This document shows positions 1 to 6,351 of a stretch of DNA of 9,257 bases, in pieces. The position numbers were made by a program, and so were the translations under genes. Every line of letters begins with the position of its first letter. The stretch's first letter is position 1. The notes beneath the pieces are model-generated. The model was given only the letters and a program-made list of their open reading frames with translations. It made no database searches and was not told the DNA's origin. Source of the DNA: Candidatus Krumholzibacteriia bacterium (lineage in GTDB: Bacteria; Krumholzibacteriota; Krumholzibacteriia; LZORAL124-64-63); assembly GCA_030643455.1 (NCBI GenBank), contig DAOWLV010000095.1, positions 1 to 9,257 of the forward strand. Reading direction: 5' to 3'.

Positions 1-313
1 CCTCGATCCATCACTTCCCGAGCGTTGGGCGGTTCTGCGCCGCTATTGCGACTTGGCCCTGGAACATTTCGGAGATGATGAAAAGGGGACTGCCCGGGCC
101 CGAAAATTCTTTCTGTGGCACTGTAATTTCTGGCACCGCTACCGTCCCTGGACAGCCGAGGAATTCCGCAATCACTGGCCGGATTCCCTTATCCAGGCCC
201 GCAATCCCCGGGTCGTCGGCGACTCGGATTCGGTGCTCCTGGCCAGCCAAGAAGAGGCCGACCACGAGCTCATCTGGAAACGTATCCTTGACAGGGATTA
301 TCCCACCGTCTAG
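1..313 (+). CDS. Probable tRNA-dihydrouridine synthase, C-terminal fragment (5' end outside window)
   Basis: An open frame enters from the left edge (first full codon at base 2) and ends at TAG 311-313, giving about 103 C-terminal residues. The stretch has the look of the helical C-terminal tRNA-binding domain of Dus-type flavoenzymes: a helix of the form RRYCDLALEHFG, then a basic-aromatic helix ARKFFLWHCNFWHRYRP. Dus enzymes reduce uridines in the tRNA D-loop using FMN and NADPH. The catalytic TIM barrel and its active-site cysteine would lie upstream and cannot be checked. The stop codon overlaps the probable promoter of the downstream riboswitch operon, so the gene is probably not co-regulated with cobalamin uptake. 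The family call rests on general resemblance only; another protein with a helical C-terminus is possible. Confidence 0.5.
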   Translation, partial: LDPSLPERWAVLRRYCDLALEHFGDDEKGTARARKFFLWHCNFWHRYRPWTAEEFRNHWPDSLIQARNPRVVGDSDSVLLASQEEADHELIWKRILDRDYPTV

Positions 314-316
314 GGT
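288..316 (+). promoter_or_regulatory. Probable sigma-70-type promoter of the cobalamin uptake operon
   Basis: A perfect -35 box TTGACA lies at 288-293. A 17-nt spacer leads to TAGGGT at 311-316, which keeps the most conserved -10 positions (T1, A2, T6). The -35 box is inside the upstream coding region and the -10 box covers its TAG stop. Transcription would start near 322-324, only a few bases before the 5' strand of the riboswitch P1 helix (328-332). That placement is what a riboswitch leader needs and supports the call. There is no experimental evidence, and the -10 box is only 3/6. Confidence 0.55.
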
Positions 317-327
317 ACCTGAACTGA

Positions 328-510
328 CGGTCGGGTTCGCCTGATCTGAAAAAATTCGAATACTCCACGGCCGATGAACCAGCGGAAGTCCGGTGAAATT
401 CCGGCGCGGCCCCGCCACTGTAAGCGGTGACGAAACCTGCACTCAGCCACTGATCCTTCGGGATTCGGGAAGGCGCAGGAAGTAGACAGACCCGCAAGCC
501 AGGAGACCGG
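328..510 (+). promoter_or_regulatory. Cobalamin (B12) riboswitch aptamer
   Basis: The conserved core of the cobalamin riboswitch class (Rfam RF00174 type) is readable. CCGGTGAAATTCCGG at 390-404 forms a hairpin. The signature GCGGCCCCGCCACTGTAA follows at 406-423, with CCGC (412-415) able to pair with GCGG (424-427). GCCACTG recurs at 446-452, then a UUCG-capped hairpin (452-465), then CGGGAAGGCG (466-475). The B12 box GCAAGCCAGGAGACC ends the aptamer at 508. P1 can form between CGGTC (328-332) and GACCG (505-509). In this class, adenosyl- or other cobalamin binding represses the downstream gene. The next gene is a BtuB-like receptor, matching the classic arrangement. Boundaries are approximate because peripheral helices were folded by eye. 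Confidence 0.95.
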
Positions 511-512
511 TT

Positions 513-541
513 CTCGTCCTGCCACCACCTTCGCGGGCGAG
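513..541 (+). promoter_or_regulatory. Candidate expression-platform hairpin hiding the ribosome binding site
   Basis: CTCGTCC (513-519) can pair with GGGCGAG (535-541), 7 bp with one G-U pair, across a 15-nt C-rich loop. The 3' strand contains most of the only SD-like sequence (GAGG, 539-542) and ends 2 nt before the ATG at 544. No U-run follows, so it is not an intrinsic terminator. This suggests translational control: ligand-bound RNA would favour the hairpin and block initiation. I did not find a loop complementary to the aptamer L5 loop, so the exact switching mechanism is unclear. Confidence 0.45.
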
Positions 542-543
542 GT

Positions 544-2634
544 ATGGCTTTGGCATTTTCTCCCGGCAAAAAAATCTTCGCTTCCCCTTCGGCGTTTTGG
601 CGCATTTCGTTGGGCCTGGCCGCGTTTTGCTTCCTGGCCTGGTCTCCTGTCGCTCGGTCTGCGGATTCCGGACATTCGACAAATGGTGCCTCGGTGGCTG
701 CGATTGCGGTTTATTCCGATACCCTGATCGTCAGCTCGCGGCCACTTTCCGATCCGGTGATTCCTTCCGTTGCCGGGCTGGTCACCCGCATCGACCTGGC
801 GGACGAACCGGGCTTCCGGGACGCGGCCGACCTCCTGGGCGGAGCGGCCGGCTTCCAGGTACGTCGGCTGGGTGCTGTCGGAGCCTCGGCGGTGCCGTCC
901 CTGCGAGGTTCATCGGCGGCCCAGGTCCGTTTCTACCTGGACGGCATGCCGCTGAATGACGCCCAGACCGGGATGGCCGGACTCGACAGGATTCCCCTGG
1001 ACAGGATCTCTGCCATCGAAATCCACCGGGGGATCGTGCCCACGGAGCTGGGCGGCATCGGCGGGTCCGGTGCGGTCAACTTCATCAGCCGTCCAGACGA
1101 CCAGGGTCTCGATCTGCTTGTCCGCGGAGGATCGTTCGGGGAACTGGGTGGAAGGGCAGCAGCGGGTCTGGCCAACGCGGAGGGCACCCGGTCCGGTTCT
1201 GTCATGATCCGTGGCCTTCGGGCCGACAACGACTTCTCCTATCTCGATCACAATCAGACCTTCCACAATTCGGACGATGATACGGTCCGAATCCGCCAGA
1301 ATGCCTGGATCGAGCAGTGGGGGGTCTGGGCCGCGGGCTCCCTGGAGGTCGGGCGCCTGGTCAGCCGGGCTTCGGTGGGGCATGACCGCCGGGATGGAGG
1401 GCGCCCCGGACCGCTGGGCCACCTGTCTCCCCACGCGGCGGTGCGTTATGGAAGGACCGATGGCCAGCTTCATTTCGATCTCGACGAGGGTCTGCTGAAA
1501 TTCCATCTGGCCGGCAGTCGCAATGAGGAGTTCCTGTACGACCCCGAAGGCGAGGTCGGTCTGGGGCCGCCCGGAACCGATCGCTCGGTCAGCCACGATG
1601 TGAACGGCAGCCTGGCCTGGTCACCGGTCCTCGTGCAGAACGTCCTTTCGGTGCAGACCGGTATCGCCGGAAGGGGGCAGTGGCAGACCGATTGGATCGT
1701 CGGAAAAGAGGAACCCCAACGCAATCGCGCCACCGGAAGTGCATTCGCATCGGCGACCTTGGGAATGGCGGAGGGGCGCCTGCAGGTGATGCCCGCCTGG
1801 CGCTGGCAGCGCACCCGGGATGATTTTCCGCCAGTGCCGGCATTACCCTGGCTGCCCATAACTGAATCGGTCGTCAACCAGAGGGACGACGTGTCCACTT
1901 CCCTGGGGGCTGTATGGACCATCCACCCCGAACGTTTTTTCCTGGAATCCCATGCCGCCCGTAGCGTCCGGGTCCCCACCTGGGTGGAACTTTTCGGACA
2001 TCGGGGCGGCATCAACGGTAACCGTGACCTGCAACCGGAGGAAATCACCTCCGTTGATGCCGCCCTCAGCTACCGCTCCGGTCAGGGCGCCTTTTCCGGC
2101 AGGGTGGCCGCCTTCCTCGCCGAAACCGACGACAAGATCGTCTTCATCCAGAACAGCCAGCGCACGAGCAAGGCGATCAACGCGGGCAAGACTCGCACCC
2201 GGGGGATCGAACTGGAATTGAATGCCATGTTGCCGGGTCGGTTGTTCCTGGCCGGGAATCTCACCCTGCAACGGGCCGAGGACCTGGGGGGGAAGAACCC
2301 CATCTACGAAGGCAACAAACTTCCTTTCCTGCCCGACACCGAGGCCCGGGTCCGACTGAAACGACCGGTGGCGAAGTGGACCCCCTGGCTGGAAGTCGCC
2401 TACATGGGGTCCAACTATCGCGACCGTGCCAACACCGAGCTGAACAAGGCCCCCGAACGGACCCTCCTGAACCTGGGTCTGGCCCGGGATTGGTATCCAG
2501 AATGGTTGGGGCCCGCGGCGGTCATGTCGATCGTCGCCGAAGCTGTCAACCTGACCGACAACACCGTCTATGATGTGGAAGGTTTTCCCTTGCCGGGCCG
2601 TTCCTGGCATCTGTCCGCAAGAGTGAGGAAATGA
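544..2634 (+). CDS. btuB: BtuB-like TonB-dependent outer-membrane receptor, probable corrinoid importer
   Basis: This 696-residue protein is a gated outer-membrane beta-barrel that imports a ligand using TonB/ExbBD energy. An N-terminal signal peptide has a KK pair at residues 9-10 and a hydrophobic core at about 21-35, with cleavage near ARSA-DS (40). A BtuB-like TonB box DTLIVSS sits at 59-65. The plug domain (about 75-185) includes the core VRFYLDGMPLND and the IEIHRG...GGIGGSGAVNFIS motif. The rest is barrel, with the family motif VRVPTWVELFG...NRDLQPEE at about 477-500. Size matches the family. The ligand is inferred from the cobalamin riboswitch directly upstream. The ATG at 544 is only 1 nt from its SD-like GAGG; the in-frame TTG at 550 is better spaced (7 nt), so the start may be two codons later. 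The protein ends VRK rather than the usual terminal aromatic residue. Confidence 0.9.
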   Translation: MALAFSPGKKIFASPSAFWRISLGLAAFCFLAWSPVARSADSGHSTNGASVAAIAVYSDTLIVSSRPLSDPVIPSVAGLVTRIDLADEPGFRDAADLLGGAAGFQVRRLGAVGASAVPSLRGSSAAQVRFYLDGMPLNDAQTGMAGLDRIPLDRISAIEIHRGIVPTELGGIGGSGAVNFISRPDDQGLDLLVRGGSFGELGGRAAAGLANAEGTRSGSVMIRGLRADNDFSYLDHNQTFHNSDDDTVRIRQNAWIEQWGVWAAGSLEVGRLVSRASVGHDRRDGGRPGPLGHLSPHAAVRYGRTDGQLHFDLDEGLLKFHLAGSRNEEFLYDPEGEVGLGPPGTDRSVSHDVNGSLAWSPVLVQNVLSVQTGIAGRGQWQTDWIVGKEEPQRNRATGSAFASATLGMAEGRLQVMPAWRWQRTRDDFPPVPALPWLPITESVVNQRDDVSTSLGAVWTIHPERFFLESHAARSVRVPTWVELFGHRGGINGNRDLQPEEITSVDAALSYRSGQGAFSGRVAAFLAETDDKIVFIQNSQRTSKAINAGKTRTRGIELELNAMLPGRLFLAGNLTLQRAEDLGGKNPIYEGNKLPFLPDTEARVRLKRPVAKWTPWLEVAYMGSNYRDRANTELNKAPERTLLNLGLARDWYPEWLGPAAVMSIVAEAVNLTDNTVYDVEGFPLPGRSWHLSARVRK

Positions 2635-2636
2635 TC

Positions 2637-4037
2637 ATGAAAACTCTACTCTCATTGCTGATTATGCTCATCCTTTGCCCGTCCGTGAATGCCCAGGAAA
2701 CAGGCTGGATCCTGACCACGGACTATTCCACCTTCGGCCGGGTCCGGAGTTTCGCCCTGGATGATCCGTGGACGGTTTCGGGCGATGTGGCCACCATTCC
2801 GGGAGACCCGTCCGGTCGTTACCATGAAGGTCATGTGTATATCATTGGCCGGGGTGGCGCGAACCTGATCCAGATCTACGATCCCGAGGTGGGTTTCGCC
2901 CTGGTGCGCGAGTTCAGCATCGGGGCGGGCCGCAATCCCCAGGACATCGCCTTCGATTCGGACGGCGAAGCCTATGTCAGCTGTTACGACGAAGCCGTTC
3001 TTTTGCGTGTCGATGTCACCAGCGGCATGGTCACAGGCACCTTCGACACCTCGCAATTCGCCGATGCCGATGGCTTGCCGGAGACAGCCTGGATGCTCGC
3101 CCGTGGCGACCGCCTCTACATAGCGGGCCAGATGCTGGACAGGAACAACTGGTACGCGCCGACCGGTCCCGGCTCCCTGCTGGTGTTCGACATGGCGGCC
3201 GAAACCTGGGTGGACATGGATTCTGAACAGCCCGGAATTCAACCGATCGCTCTGACCGGGGCCGATCCCTACACCCGGATCGAAGCCGTGGAGTCGGGCA
3301 CCGGCGGGTGGAATCTCCGGGTGGGTTGCGTCGGATTCTACGGGATAAACGACGGAGGGATCGAGGATGTGGAGCCGATCGCCGGTGTGAGTCTTGGGTA
3401 CCTGGTCACCGAACAGGAGCTGGGCGGCGATATTGGGGCCTTTACCAGCACCGGGGATGATCTCCACGTTCTGGTCAGCGACGCCTCGTTCATCACCAGT
3501 CTGCGTCGTTTCGATCCGGCTTCAGGGTCGGTGACCGTCCTGGATACCGGAAACGACTATGTCCATGCGGACCTGGCCTGGGACGGGGATTTCCAGCTCT
3601 ATGTGGCCGACCGGACACTCGGCGCGGCAGGTCTGCGGGTTTTCGACACCGTCAGCGGGACCGAACTGACCAACGGGGCCCTGGACACGGGCCTGCCTCC
3701 GTTCAGTATCATCCTTCCGATCACCGACGGGGTATCCGCCGTTCCCCAGGTGGGCGCCGACCGGCTGAGCCTTTCCCATCCTCATCCCAATCCCTGCAAT
3801 CCGGCCGCCGACCTTGAGATCCAGGGCCGGCCGGGTCACCTGGTACGGGTGGGCGTATTTGATCTGCGCGGAAGGCGCCTGCAGGACAGGACCCTTGAAA
3901 TCGACAGCAGCGGACGGGCCAGTTTCCACTTCGACGGCCGGGATCGTCAGGGGAGAAATCTGCCCGCAGGCGTCTACCGGGTGGTCGTCCAGGACGAAAC
4001 GGGATTTGCTGCCCGCACCCTGACACTCTTGAAGTAG
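2637..4037 (+). CDS. Secreted YncE-type beta-propeller protein, BtuG-like candidate corrinoid-binding partner of the receptor
   Basis: This 466-residue exported protein has a signal peptide (MKTLLSLLIMLILCPSVNA, 1-19) with a good SPase I site before QE. The Cys at 14 lacks a lipobox. Residues about 25-365 look like a WD/YncE-type propeller: repeated strands such as NPQDIAFDSDGEAYVS (100-115), GSLLVFDMAAETWVD (179-193) and LAWDGDFQLYVADR (313-326). Residues 377-466 form a FlgD-like / type IX-sorting-like tail (PNPCNP, VFDLRGRRL, FDGRDRQGRNLPAGVY). The ATG at 2637 was chosen because GAGGAA (2625-2630) lies 6 nt upstream; the ATG at 2631 overlaps the receptor stop but sits against the SD. The position 2 nt after a BtuB-like gene under a B12 riboswitch mirrors Bacteroides btuB-btuG loci, where a surface propeller hands B12 to BtuB. 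Binding of corrinoid is inference; the secreted propeller fold is well supported. Confidence 0.75.
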   Translation: MKTLLSLLIMLILCPSVNAQETGWILTTDYSTFGRVRSFALDDPWTVSGDVATIPGDPSGRYHEGHVYIIGRGGANLIQIYDPEVGFALVREFSIGAGRNPQDIAFDSDGEAYVSCYDEAVLLRVDVTSGMVTGTFDTSQFADADGLPETAWMLARGDRLYIAGQMLDRNNWYAPTGPGSLLVFDMAAETWVDMDSEQPGIQPIALTGADPYTRIEAVESGTGGWNLRVGCVGFYGINDGGIEDVEPIAGVSLGYLVTEQELGGDIGAFTSTGDDLHVLVSDASFITSLRRFDPASGSVTVLDTGNDYVHADLAWDGDFQLYVADRTLGAAGLRVFDTVSGTELTNGALDTGLPPFSIILPITDGVSAVPQVGADRLSLSHPHPNPCNPAADLEIQGRPGHLVRVGVFDLRGRRLQDRTLEIDSSGRASFHFDGRDRQGRNLPAGVYRVVVQDETGFAARTLTLLK

Positions 4038-4044
4038 AGAGGGA

Positions 4045-4413
4045 TCAGGCGTTGATCCAGGCCAGAGCGGCGTCAAGGTCATTGAAGATCTTGATCTTGG
4101 CGTCAGGCACCTCGATCTCGGAAATGCTTTCGAGCAAGGACGCCATGTTGTTCAGCATGTCGGTGGGAAAAACCAGGGCAGTCCGGCCGCCAGCCCGGGA
4201 ATGGGAGGCTGTCTTGACGAACTGGGCGATGGCGCTGATGTCCGTGGGGGAGAGTGCCGAAACGTCGGCGTCGGTGTAATCCCACAAGGCGTGGAGGCTT
4301 GGTGTTCCCCGGTACAGGACCTTGACCTGCTCCTCGATTTCCGCGGCCGTCACCAGGCCGCTGCAGACAAAAGTGGTCAGATTGAGTTTATCGTCATAAT
4401 GAGGTTGGATCAT
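4045..4413 (-). CDS. SpoIIAA-like / STAS-SEC14-type small cytoplasmic protein
   Basis: This 122-residue soluble protein has no signal or membrane segment. The pattern fits the SpoIIAA-like family: an N-terminal strand pair (KLNLTTFVCSGLVTAAEI), the central LWDYTDADVSALSPTDI (43-59) matching the usual LWDLR-A-LS stretch, a strand GGRTALVFPTD (75-85) and the C-terminal IKIFNDLDAALAWI (107-120). Members are small alpha/beta STAS-fold proteins, mostly uncharacterised; some relatives are anti-anti-sigma factors or lipid-binding. The ATG at 4413 was chosen over an upstream in-frame ATG at 4494 because GGGGAGAG stands just ahead of it and homology begins there. It converges on the propeller gene, leaving 7 nt between stops, and diverges from the adenosyltransferase. 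A link to the nearby ECF sigma unit is conceivable but not shown. Confidence 0.7.
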   Translation of the reverse strand: MIQPHYDDKLNLTTFVCSGLVTAAEIEEQVKVLYRGTPSLHALWDYTDADVSALSPTDISAIAQFVKTASHSRAGGRTALVFPTDMLNNMASLLESISEIEVPDAKIKIFNDLDAALAWINA

Positions 4414-4536
4414 TTGGAGCTCTCCCCGGGCCGGTGACGGAATCCGTTCAGGCGGACCGTCAGCAGGAAGCCGCCCCATGTTTTTGTAGAACAAATGGTA
4501 GTTTCAGAACGTACGGACCGCACATATCCGGTCACT

Positions 4537-4570
4537 GGCCGAGGAAAAGTCTTTTCCTGTCCGGCCTTTT
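4537..4570 (+). terminator. Terminator-like hairpin in the leader of the adenosyltransferase gene
   Basis: GGCCG (4537-4541) pairs with CGGCC (4562-4566) and AGGAAAA (4542-4548) with TTTTCCT (4552-4558). The loop is GTC, with a GTC bulge on the 3' side, and TTTTGTT follows from 4567. A smaller hairpin GACCG/CGGTC (4516-4520 / 4529-4533) stands just before it. The structure lies 50 nt upstream of the adenosyltransferase start and on the same strand, so it may be a leader attenuator; or it may simply stop stray transcription entering from the left. No B12 box is visible in this leader. The remainder of 4414-4622 shows no further gene or convincing promoter. Confidence 0.45.
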
Positions 4571-4622
4571 GTTCCACAATTTCAAAGGCCTGCCAGTACT
4601 TTTGACAAAAGGAGCGTTCACA

Positions 4623-5207
4623 ATGGTGCGCATCTATACCCGGACCGGTGACGAGGGAGACACCTCCCTCGGCGACGGATCCCGGGTTTCCAAATCCGGG
4701 CCCCGGGTCGCTCTCTATGGCGAGGTGGACGAACTGAACAGCTGGTTGGGAACCTGCAGCGTGGCCCTGGGCGGTCTGGGGGTCGAAGTGCCCGGGATCT
4801 CCACGGCCGATCTCGAGTTCATCCAGAGCCGGCTGTTCTCGCTGGGCGCGGTCCTGGCGAATCCCGGCCGGTCAGCCCAGATTGCCGCGGTGCCCTCCGC
4901 CGAACAGCCTTTCGGGGCCGGGGATCTGGAAAGCCTGATCGACGCCATGGACACCATGCTCCCACCGCTGAAAACCTTCATCCTGCCGGGCGGGTGCTCT
5001 GCCGCCGCGACCCTGCATCTGGCCCGTGCGGTCTGCCGCCGGGTGGAGCGACAGGCGGTGTCCCTGGCTGAAACCGAACCGATTCCCGCCGGAGCTGTCA
5101 CTTACCTCAACCGATTGAGTGACTTCCTCTTCACCGCCGCAAGGGCCGCAAATGCCGCGGCTGGTGTAAAGGATATCCCCTGGACCGAAACCAAGGGAGA
5201 GGGTTGA
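4623..5207 (+). CDS. pduO: PduO-type ATP:cob(I)alamin adenosyltransferase
   Basis: This 194-residue cytoplasmic enzyme transfers the adenosyl group of ATP to cob(I)alamin, making coenzyme B12. The family's ATP-binding N-terminus is complete: TRTGDEGDTSLGDGSRVSKS (6-25), then PRVALYGEVDELNSWLG (27-43). The C-terminal helices carry the other signature, FILPGGCSAAATLHLARAVC (119-138), RRVERQ (139-144) and YLNRLSDFLFTAARAAN (161-177). Length is normal for the family (about 190). The ATG at 4623 has AAGGAG 8 nt upstream (4609-4614), and the conserved motif begins right there; the open frame upstream to 4434 is excluded. It is the first gene of a unit continuing into a sigma/anti-sigma pair with zero gap. 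It fits functionally with the receptor and riboswitch to the left, though it is a separate transcription unit. Confidence 0.95.
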   Translation: MVRIYTRTGDEGDTSLGDGSRVSKSGPRVALYGEVDELNSWLGTCSVALGGLGVEVPGISTADLEFIQSRLFSLGAVLANPGRSAQIAAVPSAEQPFGAGDLESLIDAMDTMLPPLKTFILPGGCSAAATLHLARAVCRRVERQAVSLAETEPIPAGAVTYLNRLSDFLFTAARAANAAAGVKDIPWTETKGEG

Positions 5208-5867
5208 GTGTTTTGGCTGGGTCTTTTTGCCGGAGATTCTCCGAATAATTCACATCCGCCGGGGGTAACCAACCCGTCGGCCGGGTCCCGGGAAGCGACC
5301 GAGGACCCGTTCGGCGAACAACGACGGCAGGATCGTGCGGATATCGTGCGGTACCTGGCCGGCGACGGCGAAGGGTTCGAGAAGCTCATGACACGGTATC
5401 GGCAGAAAGCCTACGGGATCGCCCTCAGCTTGACGGGTAATCACGACGACGCCATGGACGCCATGCAGAAGGCCTTCATCCGCGTCCATCGGCCCCTGCC
5501 GAAATTCCGTATCGACGACCCTTTTTTTCCGTGGCTCTACCGGATCGTCCGCAACGCGGCCCACAACCAGCGGCGGGACGAAAAAAGGCACAAGGGGGAA
5601 GTGCCGCTGGAATGGGTCAAGAAGTCCGACGGCCGGCCGGACCCTCTGTCCGAAACGGTGGCCGACGATCTGCGCGAGCGGATCTGGAACGGCCTTCAGG
5701 AAATGCCCGAGGATATGCGTGAGGTTTTCCACCTCTACCATTTCGAGGGACTCAAATATCGTGAGATCGCCGATCTGATGGACGTGCCCATCGGCACGGT
5801 GATGTCGCGGCTGCACGCCGCTCGTCTGAAGCTGCGCCAGGCCGCTGATCTGGAGGAAATATTGTGA
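5208..5867 (+). CDS. ECF-type RNA polymerase sigma factor
   Basis: This 219-residue sigma-70-family protein has only regions 2 and 4. Region 2 spans about 55-125 (FEKLMTRYRQKAYGIALSL, DDAMDAMQKAFIRV, the -10 binding segment PFFPWLYRIVRNAAHNQRRD). Region 4 spans about 156-212 (GLQEMPEDMREVFHLYHFEG, then the helix-turn-helix YREIADLMDVPIGTVMSRLH). About 50 extra residues precede region 2 (hydrophobic MFWLGLFAG then polar), longer than in most ECF factors. The GTG start directly abuts the adenosyltransferase TGA and has GGGAGAGGG just upstream (5195-5203), so translation is probably coupled. A later GTG at 5346 lacks a ribosome binding site. The next gene overlaps by 4 nt and encodes a likely cognate anti-sigma factor. 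The inducing signal is unknown. Confidence 0.93.
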   Translation: MFWLGLFAGDSPNNSHPPGVTNPSAGSREATEDPFGEQRRQDRADIVRYLAGDGEGFEKLMTRYRQKAYGIALSLTGNHDDAMDAMQKAFIRVHRPLPKFRIDDPFFPWLYRIVRNAAHNQRRDEKRHKGEVPLEWVKKSDGRPDPLSETVADDLRERIWNGLQEMPEDMREVFHLYHFEGLKYREIADLMDVPIGTVMSRLHAARLKLRQAADLEEIL

Positions 5868-6328
5868 ACGGGAAAGGGCCCTTTGACCCCCGGAAGGAAG
5901 CCCCCCTGCTCAGTGCCTACGTCGACGGAGAACTCGAAACCGTTGATGTGGCCCGCATCGAGGCTCATCTTGCGGAAAACGAACAGACCCGGCGCGAGGT
6001 CGAAAAACTGCGCCGGCTCAAGGACGTTGCCAGTGCCATGTGCATCAAGGAACCGCCTCCTGAAGAATGGGAAGTGTTTTGGAACAGTGTCTACAACCGG
6101 GCCGAACGGTCCCTGGGCTGGATCCTGCTCTGTGTCGGGTTGGTGGCGGTCGGTGCCTGGGGCATTACCGAGATCCTGAGCGCCCTGCTGAAGACCGAGG
6201 CCTTGCCTCTCTATGTGAAGGGCGGGATCTTCGTTCTTGCGGCCGGCACCCTGGTCCTGATGATTTCGGCCATACGCGAACGGATCTACAAACGGAAGCG
6301 AACCCGGTACAAGGACGTCATCCGCTGA
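5864..6328 (+). CDS. Transmembrane anti-sigma factor with a non-zinc anti-sigma domain
   Basis: This 154-residue inner-membrane protein is the likely partner of the ECF sigma encoded just upstream. The N-terminal 15-55 region (LLSAYVDGELETVDVARIEA, H35) has the helix-loop-helix layout of zf-HC2/RskA-type anti-sigma domains. Where the zinc motif HxxxCxxC would be, it reads H35-LAE-N39-EQ-T42, so both cysteines are missing and zinc binding is unlikely. Two hydrophobic segments follow at about 84-109 and 117-137, then a very basic C-terminus (RERIYKRKRTRYK). There is no sizeable periplasmic domain, so a short loop between the TMs or the membrane itself may carry the signal. The GTG start overlaps the sigma stop (GTGA); GGAGG at 5852-5856 lies 7 nt upstream. 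Sigma binding is inferred from order and domain layout. Confidence 0.85.
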   Translation: MNGKGPFDPRKEAPLLSAYVDGELETVDVARIEAHLAENEQTRREVEKLRRLKDVASAMCIKEPPPEEWEVFWNSVYNRAERSLGWILLCVGLVAVGAWGITEILSALLKTEALPLYVKGGIFVLAAGTLVLMISAIRERIYKRKRTRYKDVIR

Positions 6329-6351
6329 AATCAGCCGGAAAGGTGTGGAAC

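Noticed and set aside
2652..3467. A 271-codon minus-strand frame opposite the propeller gene, and similar ones at 910-1596 and 1843-2610 opposite the receptor
   Set aside because: None shows a ribosome binding site or recognisable family, and the opposite strand encodes well-supported proteins throughout.
4042..4058. Small hairpin GGATCA-GGCGT-TGATCC between the convergent genes as a terminator
   Set aside because: The 6-bp stem has no U-run in either direction and overlaps the end of the minus-strand gene.
4434..4622. An in-frame 5' extension of the adenosyltransferase
   Set aside because: The family motif starts at ATG 4623, which has a good AAGGAG, and the extension runs through a terminator-like hairpin and has no homologous features.
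6067..6351. Extension of the YbjQ-type reading frame upstream through the anti-sigma gene
   Set aside because: The frame is open by chance. The extended protein has no family match there, and the anti-sigma frame accounts for the region.
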